Positions 25,601-39,900 of a stretch of 64,000 nucleotides of DNA are shown here, one piece after another (position 1 is the stretch's first letter; every line of letters begins with the position of its first letter). A model generated the notes under the pieces. That model saw only the letters and a program-made list of their open reading frames with translations, was not told the DNA's origin and did not search any database. Both the position numbers and the translations under genes were made by a program. The stretch is taken from assembly GCF_037975245.1 (NCBI RefSeq), contig NC_092577.1:2990501-3054500 (forward strand). Reading direction: 5' to 3'. The stretch comes from Apostichopus japonicus. Taxonomy: Eukaryota > Echinodermata > Holothuroidea > Aspidochirotida > Stichopodidae.

Positions 25601-28600
25601 CTCCCCCCCCACCCTCCCATTCCCCTCCTTCTTCCTTCCCCTAAGACCGGTGTGACGTGAAACTAGTATAAAGCAACTTACCATACTGTGCATAGATTGG
25701 TCCCACACTTGAGAACATTTTGCAGGTTGCTGAAAACATTAGCAAAGAAATGGTTGAGAGATAATTCACAAAATCACATAAACATAGTAAAACTTGGAAA
25801 AATTCCCTAAAAAAGATCCAAACTTCTGTGCCATTTTAAACTTCATACTGCAACACATTGCCCTCTACTACACATTGCCATACAAACTATCTTCTTACTA
25901 CAAATAACAGCTTAAATGTATTAACAAAATGTTTTTTTTAACAGTTTTTTCTAATCAGTTTCCATTCTCACCTTCCTTAAGGAGATGCCTGACTATATGC
26001 TCATATCTGTGCTCTGATAAGTTGATGGGTAAACTACTGACGAAGATCTGAGTACGACATTTCTTCTCCTCCTGACCTTTCAGCCTCAGAGAGTATCGAA
26101 TTCTCTTCATCTCTCGACATGAATTCTACGGAAATGAGGAAGATGGACCATTGTCACGATTAATCCTTTGTGTGATAAAATGTGAACTGACACACTAAAG
26201 AGTGAGTTAAATTTCTACACACATGAGTGCCTTTAATTGATATGCAAATGTGAACAATTTTATTATGTAGATACGCTGCATACAAAGAGATGTTCTTTAA
26301 GTCCTAACGACATATCTTAAAATGCTACATAAGTGTCTTTAATTGATATGCAAATGTGAAAAATTGTTACACTGTGGTAATACGCTGCATACAAAGAGAT
26401 GTTCTTCAAGTCCTTTCGACAAATCTTAAATTGCTACGTAAGTGTCTTTAATTGATTTGCAAATGAAAAATGATTGTTAGACTGTCGTAAATACGCTGTA
26501 TACAAAGAGATGTTCTTTAAGTCCTAACGACAAATCTTAAATTGCTACAGAAGTGTCTTTAATTGATATGCAAATGTGAAAAAATTGTAAGACTGTGGTA
26601 AATATGCTGCATACAAAGAGATGTTCTTGAAGTCCTAACGACATATCTTAAATTGCTACATAAGTGTCTTTAATTGATATGCAAATGTGAAAAATTGTTA
26701 CACTGTGGTAATTAGCTGCATACAAAGAGATGTTATTTGAGTCCTAACGACAAATCTTAAATTGCTACATAAGTGTAGTTAATTGATATGAAAATGTGAA
26801 AAATTGTTAGACTATGGTAATACGCAGCATACAAAGAGATGTTCTTCAAGTCCTAACGACATATCTTAAATTGCTACATAAGTGTCTTTAATTGATATGC
26901 AAATGTGAAAAATTGTTAGACTGTGGTAAATACGCTGCATACAAAGAGCAACTTAAATTGCGTAACATGAGTGAGAAATTGCAACATAATCCTGTCAATT
27001 AGCTGCACACAAGAATGTCATGAATTGCAAGGAAGGGTGACAAACTACTACCCAGGCTTGTGTGTGTTTAAATTGCTGCATATTTGGCAACAAACATACA
27101 ATGACTAACTACCTGTCTAGCTTTTATAAGTTGCGGCCAGGGGCATTCCTCCCTTGACATGACTCTCTCCCTAATTTCGTGCTCGAGTATTGTCTCTATG
27201 AGGTCGTACTCGTGTGGGTCAGCTTCCTGGAAATATGAAACCAAAGAGAATTATTATTTTCTTTTCTTTTTTAAATAAATTAAAAAAATCAACAGGGTAC
27301 TCATATGCAAATGGGGACAGTTTTGAAAGAGAAGGAAGGGATGAATATTAAAATTAAAATTAGATTGGTTGTTTTATTTTGCCATAATCTTCAGATACAG
27401 ACTACCATTTACTACTAAACTACTCTTAGCTCATGCATTTAAAGGAGTGGTTTGCAACAGTAATCCTTTCACTATTAGTACAAAGATATCTCAACAAAGA
27501 GTTGAGGACAAGAAGTGGAACTCTGCTTTAACTGAGAGGTCCCAGAGCTTTCCAAGACATTATGAAGACTGCACACACAGGAGGATTCACTGTCTTGGAG
27601 ACACAGGAAAGCCACGCATGGTCTGATGAGTGAGGGGGGAGGGGGGAGGGGGGTGGTGAGGTCAGTGATAAAAGGGGATGGGAGCAAAAGGAGACAGGTC
27701 CATCTTGTTAGTTGATCTATATATATATATGATGTTCTGGTCATTACTGTGAAAAGCTAAAGCATAATAAACTAAAAGAGAAAGAAAGATAAAAAAACAC
27801 AACAATTTTGGTCACAGTAGGATGATGGTTTTTAAACTTACATCCAATCCAAACTTGTGTAGCGCCATCTCTGTTATTTCTTCCACGGATATGTAATTAG
27901 TGATTGAGATCTTCGCAAATTCCAAGGGAACACTGTGGAGAGTGACCGAGGAGGAGAAGAATGCTACTGACCAAGAACGGGGATACCAAGAAGCCAACCA
28001 ATTGCACGACGAAATTCATCGGACATAAAATAATTAAACCCTCGAAGTGACGACATGTTTTGAGAGACAGAGTCCACCCCTAATATTTCAGATGGGGAAA
28101 ATAATTGTAGGTGATAAATCGATGGTGGTCAGGTAAACGTGGAGAAAATGTCTGGTTTGACTAAATTATCCCTGTCAAAGATTTATTTGCCAAACATTTC
28201 CCAAATGATGAAAACACCATGGTTACATCAATGTCACTAACACATCTCCCCCAATTACACAAACCAAGGATCCTGTCAGCTACATGAAAGACACCCAGTT
28301 GGGACCAATTTTTTTATATCTTTCTATACTGTACGTCATGCTTCAAAGCATTTGTGAACACAGTACGAGCAGGATGAATTTCCTTTTCCTAGTGTTTCGA
28401 ACCGCTCATACTGTCAGTACCAGTGCTTATTGCGGCATGACATAAGAGGATATTAGCATTATATTATATTATATTGGTATTAGGGGTCAGTATATTGGTA
28501 TTATTAGGGGTCAGTATAGAGTGGTATTAGCATTAGAATCAGATAAAGATTAGGAACTGCTCATACTGTCAGTACGAGTGCTTCGAAGCATCACATGAGG

Positions 28601-31600
28601 GGACAGTTTAGAGTGATATTAGCATTAGAATCAGATCAAAGATTAGGAACTGTTCATACTGTCAGTTCGAGTGCTTCGAAGCATCACATGAGGGGACAGT
28701 ATGGAGTGGTATTAGCATTAGAATCAGATAAAGATTTAGGAACTGCTCATACTGTCAGTGCGAGTGCTTCGAAGCATCACATGAGGGGACAGTATCGAGT
28801 GGTATTAGCATTAGAATCAGATAAATGTTAAGACCTGCTCATACTGTCAGTACGAGTGCTTTGAAGCATGATACGAAAAAAGACACCATAACTAAGAAAT
28901 GATTTGAATATTAACTCGTCACGGACATTCACAAACGTGGCCAAAAGAGAGGATCTAACCTGATGCCACCTGGATACACTTTGATGGTTCCATTCTTGGC
29001 ATCCCTGTCCTGGTATCGGACCACCAGAGCCAGAGGTTTGCTCCCCAGTTGCTTGTGAATGGCACCGATACAATCGTCTTCTTTAAGGTTCATTATTATA
29101 GAATTGTCTGAGATAGAAGCAAAAAAAAAAAACCCCCAAAAAAAGGAAATTTATCCTTTCTGTCTTTTATAACAAATCTTGTCCCTTTTCTCTTTAACAA
29201 CCTTTGTCTTAAGCAACATGAGCCCCATGGAAGCTAATATCAACTCCTGCAATCAGCACTAGGCTTACTTAGAATTCTTTTTAGCTCTCGCATCAAAGGT
29301 TTACCAACCCCCTGCCTGGCATACTCTTTCTCTTCCATCATAGAAACAACCGAGATGTGATTAAACATTCATGAATAAAAGAAACAAACATTACAAACGG
29401 ATGGGATTTCCCCCAAGATTCCACCCATGATTTCAAAACCTTTTTTTTAACGCATTCCGAGACACGAAACTGTTTAGACACGTTTGTCTTGACACTGACA
29501 TGTAGAGCAAAAATGCCAAAGGAATGAAACCAACATTATTAAGTCAAAAACATGCTAAACAGGGCATTTAGAAAATGTCCAAAATGTAAAAGCTAGACTC
29601 TTTAAACATGCTTGATCAAAACAAATCCAAAATTAATTATCAATTAATATAATTATTGAAAAATTTCCTTGAAAAAATATCCCTAAAATTATTAACCACC
29701 CCAGAAATTACAAGTTGAAATTTTCCACACCCTCCTCATGTTACCAAAAACGATGCCCCATTAGCTACAGATGCTCGACATAAAAATTCAGGGAATAAAT
29801 TGACCTTTCTAATCCATTGCAAAATACATGTAAAATCGGCAAATTGGTAAATATAGAAGTGCAAAGAATGCATAGCAATTTTTGTACAAAGGGAGCCATA
29901 GTGTTTTGTATTAGGGACAAAAGTTTGTAGCCTTCACAACTGAAATATGCAAAGTTTGAACAGTAAATTATTTCCCTGCAAATTGCAGTATCTTAGCCTA
30001 GCCCTTAGCCTAGCCCTGTAGATACATCTGTGTAGATCAAGCCCTCTGCACATTTGGTGGGGGAGGAGAGCGGGGGGAGGGGGGAGAGGGTGGCTTACCT
30101 TTCTCATTGGCGACCTGGAGGTAATAGCTGGAAGGGCTGTCCAGAATATGCAAAGCCTTCATAGCTATTTCCTGTTTCAAATTTGAAAAGGAGAAGAAAA
30201 TAAATGAATGTCACAAAGTATTACTTTAAATAGAGAAAGTTTTATGCGTAGCTTAGGATTGTTTCATAGCAAACAAATTTAGTGCTTTTTTTTTAGCGCT
30301 TTACAGTGCTTTATATTGTTTTATAGTGATGTTATGGGCATCATCTACCAGTTCCAACTGTACTTGCCTGTCAATTTCTAACCATAGAGAGAAAGAAATG
30401 ATAATATACTGACATTCCAGTGTAGGTAAATTTTACACAAAAGTCTCACTTCATTGACAAATGCAGATCTGCTTGAATAATTCGTCTCTATTCGTTTGTT
30501 CCGTTGGACCTATTATAACTGTCTATCCATCTGTCTAAAGTTAAGTGTACAGGCCGTAAGAAATTAGGAAAGTGTTTTTCGGTACTGAAGAAAGAAAAGA
30601 GCATCTTTACCATGATCTGGTTAACAAATGCATCTTTAGGCACCCATATGATGTGGTCCAGCCGTTTCTCCACCGAGGCCGGGCCGTCGTACAATTTTAT
30701 AGAGAGACCATCTGCAGACAAAAGGAGGGTTTGTTAATTAATTAATTAACGAGGCTTTACATTCATGATGATAATTGTGAGTTTACAGTATGTTGTAATC
30801 GTGAAGATCAAATTATTTGTTTCCCCATTAAATCACCACGAATATTAAACACCTTGAGAAACTCGACTATACTGTTCAAACAAACCTCAGAAAACTTTTG
30901 GTTGAAATCTACACCCTACTTCATATGTAAATGCAGGCCTAATCTACTTCACAATATAAGATATTGGGATACTAAATTTGTTATTATGATCATAAAGTGA
31001 AAATGTTCACTCCACCCCACCCCATTAAATATGCAAATACAGGCCTAATCTGCATTGCAATATTAGATATTGGGATAATAACATTGTTATTATGACCATA
31101 AATTAGTTACTACACCCCACTACATCCCACTTCATATGTAAATACAGGCCTAAGCTACATCGCAATATAAGATATTGAGATAATATGTCATTACAAGGAA
31201 CTACTCAAGGACATAAAACAGAAAGGTTTTTAGTGCTTACAACCAATTTGATGCTGTCAAATTTATGTTCAAATTGTAACTCATACTCAGAACTAAATGA
31301 GAGTCTGACCAAAACGCAGTCAAAGATTGAAAGTTTCAAAGTTTCGTTGACATTTCGTCTTGAATATACGTAAATTTTAAGGGTAAAAAAGTGTTCAAAC
31401 TGGAATAGCAATAAAAAGGGAGAGGGCGGGGGAGGGGGAGGGAGGGGGAAAATTCGGCTTAAACCAGTTTTAATCATAAAATTTGTCAATATGGCAAATT
31501 CGAATGTTCAACATGAAGCAAAAAACATTAAACAATCTCTAGAAAAGGAGTTTAAGAGGAAGAATGAGTTCCTAGATTCAAGTGGAAATGTTGAAGAAGA

Positions 31601-34600
31601 AAGTCGATTCCAGCTTCCAGAAATTCTGTAAGTTTTGTGGAAGTTGTAGCGAATCTTGATGATTTAGTATTAAAAACAACGAAACAAACATTGGCTTACC
31701 TTCATAATAGCTGTCGTCTTTGCACTTCATGTCTGGGCTGTTGTCCGATGTTAACGTCTTGAAATCTACAGGTTGGAGATAAGACACATTATCTGGCATT
31801 AGATTTACATATTTTCTGTTCAAACTATCGTAAATTACAAACCACACATCACATAGGATTTGAAGTCACAATTAAACAAGGTTAAAGGAAGAGGCAGAGA
31901 CGACTACAGACGAATTTGGAAAAGTTTAAAAATTCCACAATCCTAGCTAATTCAGATCTCTAGTTTAGGTCATTATTGATGGGCCCAGGAAGAGACCGAT
32001 TTGTTTAGGAAGCTTATCTGAATTACTTATTAATAAGTTTAAAATTCCACAATCCTTGCTAATTCAGAGAAACAAAATAGTTTTTAAAAGGTCTCTAGTT
32101 AATGTTATTATCGACAGGCCCAGAAAGAGACCGATTTGCCTTGGAAGCTTAACTGCATTACTAGGGCCATGTCATTCTTTGCCAATTCAGATTGTGATTT
32201 TGATTGGATACAAGAGAGGCAAAACTGACTAAGTATCAACGATAAAACAGGCCAATTTTGATAATACTTAGCTCTCTGCGGCCAGCAGGGCCCCTAGTAA
32301 CCTGCCAGCTTTGGGGCCCAAAGATGAAATGATTAATGAGACAAACTTCTTCTAGTAGCAGGTCCATCAAAAAATTCATGATTTTTTTTTTTTTTAGTGT
32401 TAATTTTGTGTTTCACCCTGATTTTTTCAAGTAGTCTAATGCTTGCATATGATTTGACTCACACTAAAACACAGTTTTACCTAGCTTTGCTTGATGCACC
32501 TACATGATACATCTGTGGACAATTTTGAATCGGGGTACATTGGGGTTACCACGTGCCCATGATTATCACCCCCGATATTTTTTTCAATACCCCGACCCCC
32601 CTCGCTATTAAATATCAGCCATACCCTGATCAGCTATAAATGAAATCCTGGCTTAACACATAACCGATGTATACGACATGAACAAAGTTGAAGATCTCAA
32701 TTAAGGCAAAAATTAAAATTAGTCGTTATTAAAAATCATGATGATTAGAAGCAAAAGTTATTTTAATACAGCAGTTTCCTAAAGGTGCAACTACCACTGT
32801 ACAAAGTGGTGTTATTGTGTGCTATGTTTAGTAGTGCTCAGCCATTAATGATATAGTGTCAATAAGAAAAGCTCTAATTGGCTTACCACTGCTAAACGAC
32901 TTACTATATTATGCTAACAGTGGGGTAAAAATGTCTTGCCATTGCAAAGACAAGAAACCCTTCCCAAGATCTGATAACTGCTAAATTATGAATTATAAAT
33001 GGTTTCTATTTACTAATTTCCTGTAAATACCACTATCGTTGCATGCTATAGAGAATGTTAGTAAGCTACATTGGTGGCAGTAGTGGGATTTAGGTAAACT
33101 ATGGGTCATCACATATATTTGGGGTCCAACTTGCTTTCACTACAAAGTCTAAACATGCCAGAAGGCAACACTTTATTTACAGAGTACATTGTATTTCTTC
33201 TGAAAATTGTCATTTAAAGACAGAGGTTTCATTTGAAAAAAGGGACACTAAAGAAGTAAAAGAGTTGGACCCCTTTGATATCAATGGAATGACCCATGCA
33301 ATAATGAGGCTTCATTATATAATGTTAGTAATATTTCCAACCACCTCATGTCACGTGTGACATCTGTGATAGTTTGAAAATATATCAACCAAAGCAACTG
33401 ACCAAGCAATTGACGAATCACAAATTTCATACGAAAATAGAGATACCAAGAATTAAAAAAAGTTGGACCCCCTTTGATACAGTACTTATGGAATGACCCA
33501 TGCAATAGAAGCACTTCATGTATTAGTAATACTCCAAACCTCATTGTCACGTTTGACATTTGTGATAATTCTTCATTATACAAACCAAAGCAAGTTGACC
33601 AATCATAAAGGTTTCATATGAAAATAGAGACACCAAAGAAGTAAAAGATTTGGACCCCTTTGATATTTATGGAATGAACCATGCAATAATAACACTTCAT
33701 GTATATGTTAGTAATACTCCCAACCTCATGTCACGTGTGACATTTGTGATAATTCTAAATTATACAAACCAAAGCAATTGACCAATCTCAAGGTTTCATA
33801 TGAAAATAGAAACACCAAAGAAGTAAAAGATTTGGACCCCTTTGATATTTATGGAATGAACCATGCAATAATAACACTTCATGTATATGTTAGTAATACT
33901 CCCAACCTCATGTCACGTGTGACATCTGTGACAGATGTCAATTGTAAACCAAACCAATTGACCAATCACAATGGTTCTACCATATGGCCTGGATCACCTC
34001 GGTTCATATACCGTAAACCACTGAGGTTAAAAAGAAAGAGTTAAAAGTCCCACTCATTCACCTTGCTTCATTAACCACCCCCCCTTAATGCAATCCCATC
34101 CCCTCCTCCTTCACTATGTATGACACTGTCATCTCTCATCTTCAAGATAAAACGGGCGAGGCAAGAAAGCTTTGATGGTGAATGTTACTGTATACATTAA
34201 TGTTGATATTTCAGCATGAGTGGCCATCGTATAATTTTTTTCAAGCATATTTTTTTTGGTGAGCAATTGTCGATGACCTTGAAAGATTATGTTGAAGTGT
34301 CATTTTTTTTTTATACACCAATGCAAAGAAATAAAATTGACGATGTCGTTCGGAAGAGATTAGTAATTATTGCCAACGTCCCATATAAAACCATTTTTTT
34401 TTCTTTTGGTTCCTCCCAATTCTACAATATTGGATGCAAATAGATCCATTCTGTCTTTATGCAACACTGCCAAAAGCAACAAAAAAAAAAAATAAAAAAT
34501 AAAAAAATTAATGTGCTTTCACTTTCTATTGCCTCATAACCTTAAAAAGATTCGGTGCATGCTGACAGGTACTCTGCTTATAGCAAATTAGTTACATCTC

Positions 34601-36939
34601 CCTGAACTTAATGGGGGCCACGCTCTGTGGAGCATGTCCTACAGGAGATGCGATGTTGAAGCTAGCTGACTTATTCATCTGCGCTCCATCATCAATGTCT
34701 TATAATATCTTTTTTGGAAATATAACTTAAAACTCTACTTCAGAAACGGTTGACAATCCAACGTACTGTACACCTGCCTATGAAAATCAAGATCTCACCC
34801 CAGGACTTTTATCCTGTTTTTAAAACAACATTTTCATTTCTCTCTATTCATAAGTCTTTATCCAGCTCCTCCAACCTCCCCCACCATCCCCACCCCCTTC
34901 AATTCCTACCAACAACCTACTAAAGCCAGGCATTAATCTATTTGACAATTGGAATAGAGTACCAATGCCCATGATGGACAAAAGAAAAAAGATTTATGGG
35001 CAAGAATACAAGTCTGGTATGGAGGAGACGGGAGGGGGGGTGGGGTCAAAAAAGTCAGACTTTGTTGATTAGCAATAAAGTATCATTGATTGTAACTGCA
35101 GGAACCTCTCAACTGATGTCTGATAAAAATATGATGTGGAGGACAATATAATAAGAGAGCTATGGTGCATTAATATGTATCGGCATGAAAATATCAAGCA
35201 AGTGTGCGTAGAAAACGGTCCATAGATACAACAGCAAGAACTGGACTAGAAGTCACAAGGTTGGACACATTGCCATAGAGATGAAAGAGTTGTTCATCAA
35301 TCCACCTGCACATATATGAACAATTTTAATAATATATTTGAAAAATAAATAATTTTTTTTTTTGGTGCTAAATTTGAGAATTGCAACACAGGCGTGCAAA
35401 GTGTCAAGTTAGCTAACTGCATGTGTACCTGCCGATTAGGTCGACGCATAAATTAAAGACAAAATGGCCAAAAGTTAAGGTAGGAAATTTGTCTTTAATT
35501 TTCAGATCTTATTATTACACTTAGGCTGATAAATTCCATACAGTTTACTTGGTAGGTAAATCCCTGATGTTTAATGTCCACCTGTTAATATCAACAGAAA
35601 AGGACCAAAGTGAATCAGCATATTTTAATAATGTGACATTTTTGGCCAATTTTTCCCCAAAACTGGTGCGTGTTTAAATCAAAAAGCAGAATGAAATTAT
35701 TAATCAAACCCATGACACCCACCTCTCCTATCAAGCACATCAGAGATTTTTTTGCAAAATATTTTGACCTTTTTTTCTTCAATATGTGAAATGCAACATG
35801 AAATAGGCAACCAGTGCAGCACAATGTTATAGCAGTATAGAAACATTAACGATACCAATGCAAAAACCGTCTTCATTACAATACGCACAAAAAAAGTCAC
35901 CCAGAATAGTGTGGAAACCATACACAAAAATAAAGATAACAATGAAATTCCCACATAATTCATCACTTTTAGCAGAAAATCTTCATCAAAACTATTGTTT
36001 TTTACTACCCGCAATCCATATGACAAGTTAGTGACACAAGTGATTGTCTGTCATCCATAACAAATTTTGTGACACTTTTTTGATGTCCCCTGTGTCATGA
36101 AAAGCTGACCCAATATATGTGTATGAAAGACCCAAAAATATGATTTTGATTTAAGAAGCTTGTTTTTTGCTATCATGAAAAAGCTGTTGTGAGAAAGCAG
36201 TCAGCATTTTAGAAAAAGTTTACAATTAATATTCCAGATTTTTTTTTTTTATAATTTTTTTATAATTTTTTTTTATGAAACTGAATCTCAGCGTGGAACA
36301 TAGGGACAAACAAAACATGTCACAAACTGGATGTTTGTGGCAGGACCCTCGTGAAGAAGTAGCAGGGCCGAGTGAAAAAGGGGGTCCAAGAGTCAAAAGA
36401 CGAATCTTGAGAGTAAATCAAGGAATAGAAGTAGAACAACAAAAATAAAATGAACTGGTCTTGCGATTGAAGTGTAACGATTGAAAATGGTTAGAGACGT
36501 TAGTATGAAAATAGAGATGGCTGAATTAATTAATGTTATCTGTGGTTTCTACCTGGTTTCTCTTGGGAGGAGGGACGCTCTTTATGTTTGCTGTCATTAC
36601 CTAAATTTGAGACAAACATGCAAGGAAAAGCAAATATAATTCAACCACAAGAAATGTTTCAAAAAAACAAGCTAAATAAAACAGAAAAAGGGCAATGCAA
36701 AATTATCAATGTTTAAATGCAATCTGCAAAAGTTATATACTGCATGTAAAAATATGGTTTAAAACAATCAAGTATGAAAGGGAGGGGGGGAGTATTTCAA
36801 GCTCATGCATATTCATTATTTTGTTGATACTCATCAATATTCATGTACAGTGAATAACATTCCATTCAGTAGTACAGGTTGCACATATATCTATCTAATT
36901 ATCTATATATAATGGGTAATTAAAATGCGTATACAAATT

Positions 36940-36973
<34 letters not shown>

Positions 36974-39900
36974 CATATATATGTATAAATATATATATCA
37001 GCTGCTCATGCAACATGCTGATTAACACAAAATTCAAACAATTTAAAAGAAAAACAAAAGACAAAAATTGCAGGCTTTTTTCCCTCAACAGCCAAGAAAC
37101 AGCCAACTTTGCAATTAAGTACACAGAGGTTCAGCTTGTTAAACTTTCCGTACAACTTGGAATACAACTTTGGAAAGCCGATCTGTACTACACCCTTATA
37201 TCAGCATGCAAAGTTGTTAGTTCCAAACAGTGAACAAACAAAAAAAACCTTCTGCAGGCTCCAACTTCATCTATATTATCCCCATAACAGGTTGAAGACC
37301 ACATTTTGAAATGTTGCTGGTCTCAATTTGTTTTCAAAAGTTCGTTGTTAGGTATTGTAACCACGGAAATGAATATTCATGTCCCATAGTTGATCACCCC
37401 GAATATAATTATGCTTTTAGTTGATGTCAAATATCATCATATCTTTATGCTCTGTTGAAGCAAGTGTTAACATTTCAAAGAAATTATTTCAAAACAAGAC
37501 CCCTCACGACCTAGCCTCTCCCACCCTCTCCCACCCTCCAGTCACACTCTAAGTTCATATCATGGGCCAATCACAATATGCAATATTTCGGTCCTCACAT
37601 AAATGCACATACCTTCGATACACATGAGGAATTTATTTTACGCTTTGTTTTATAGAGAATGTTCCTTTGCACGACGTTATTGGTTGGAAAACAAGATGTA
37701 GAGGATATGATCTTCCGTCTGTGATGTTCCATAAAGTAAGATACAGGCAGATGCATGAATACACAGGGAGGTTCATGCATATGCATAATGCGATAGGAAA
37801 AGTTCATGAATATGCAAACCTATCATGTAAAACCATACCATGGGATTAACCAGCCTTTAACCAGATTTAAATGAGCTCAAATGTAAAAGGAATTAAGGCT
37901 GATCTTACTGGCAAAGCAAAGTTAATATCATTTTTTTGTACTGAAAGGAAAAAGAACGAATTAAGAGATGAGAAGAAACAAAAAGGGGGTTCGTTATATC
38001 AAAGGTTGATGATAATTATTGAAGTTATTGAACAGCTGAAGTGTTATACAACTTTGGCAGGGCAATGTTTTAAGGATTTTTTTCCCCCTCCGTCAACCAG
38101 GTCTTACATTTTGGTTGTCCGTAGATATGTAGCAAAATATTAGAAACGACCGGTATGTCACTGTAGGATGTACACTGTAGGAGAGATGTGTAGGTTTGGT
38201 GAATAGAATACCAACTTTGGGGGTGATAGCAATTTATCACTTTAATTATTTGCGGGTAGTCACTGTCACTATTTAGTCACTATCAAACGTGTACAACAAC
38301 TAGAAGTCCGCAGTTGAGTTTGGTTGTCCAAACAGAAATTGAATCGTCTCGGACTACCATTAAAAATTGGTGTCATTTGCCATTGCGTTTTGCAGTTTCC
38401 AGTTGTCAAATTGATTGGTATTCAAATTTTGTTGCTCGGTGAACCCAAATTTCACCATCATCACCTTGGTAAACCTCTTGCAGAGGTGGATGTCGTGGCT
38501 TCGGGGAGGAGTCTGGGTAAAAGAGGTAGCCCAATCCCCTCTGAGTTATGTTTATATGATTATGTGTACTTAGTAGCAAAACAATGTTGTATTTTGAAAA
38601 TTTAATCTTAATTTATATATTTTTTTTCTCCGACCCTTTTTTATTCTTGCCACAAACATCAGCAATTTCTTTCTTGCTTTTGCATTTTTTGGCGACCCTA
38701 CTTTGACACCTCTCCATATTCTGACTACTGCTGCTGGTGCTTGAAATGATAAGTGGCAAATTTTGTTCCCTTTTGCAAAGCTCAAAATATATAGTTTTTT
38801 ATCAGAATGATAGAGTTTGGGAAATTAGTGAACACTGCTAGTGAGAGGATTGAAGTTGAAGGCTAACGTTAACTTCTCCCTAATGCCCAACATGGTTCAT
38901 TAAAAATTAAAGGTATGTAATATCTTCAATTTTCAGACCTAATTAATTTACTCTCTGGGCAATAATAAAGAAAAGCAACACGCACAGCATTGCTTAAAAG
39001 TTGGGCTTTTGTTGTGGCTTCAATTGCCCTTTATGTTTTTTCAAGCCAATTTGGAATTGTGACTTTCTACCCACACTGATCAGTAATTTACATCAATCAG
39101 GTCTTCTGACACGCCCTTTAAAAGCAGGAATTCCCCATTAAAAAACGAAAATAAATATTTCGGATACAAGATTGCGTAAGTAAGGCTGAAAAAGCAAATT
39201 TTAAAAGATAAAACAAATGTCAATGGTTGCCTCCCAAATAAACAGCATTGTTATTATAAATGTGTTATATTAAAATTGTTATGTTTATTCGTTGCTACGG
39301 TAACAGACGATCAAAGCATTCGTGTTAACCTCGGCGTTAGTATCGAATATGCAACTGCGAGCAAGAGGCTGTGCATATATATATATATGTATATATATAG
39401 ATTTCAATACTTTTAACTCGGTCATGCACAGATAACGATGAGGAACGAAGCCTATTATTTCCAGACTGTTCAGTGGTGATTTGTTCGTATGGGACATAGA
39501 ACTTGGCGTTCCCGTCTTTTGGCATGCGATGGCTGAGTATGTCCAGCCAAAGTTTGAACCCATTGCCGACCTGCAGATCTGTAGGAATTCAAAACAATCG
39601 GCGCAAACGAGATTAAAAATTCTTTGATCGGTAGGTTTAAAAAACCCGACGACCACTCGAGTCAGAGTAACAGGCTAGATACGGAAATGAAATCTACACT
39701 GTGACGAGAAATAAATAAATGAATAAATAAATAAATAAAGAAATTTAAAAAATTTAAAAATCAAACTTCCTACCGAGGGGAATAATTTCTTGGAATGTAG
39801 GAAAATCGAAAAAAAATTCATATCCTTCATTTTCTTTAATCACATGATGTATGTTGTCATGGAAACTACACAAGTCAAGAAATCTTATTTTGGTATTGAT

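Noticed and set aside
36925-37233. 102-codon plus frame starting with repeated Ile/Tyr
   Set aside because: Starts inside an AT microsatellite; the remainder has no recognisable feature.
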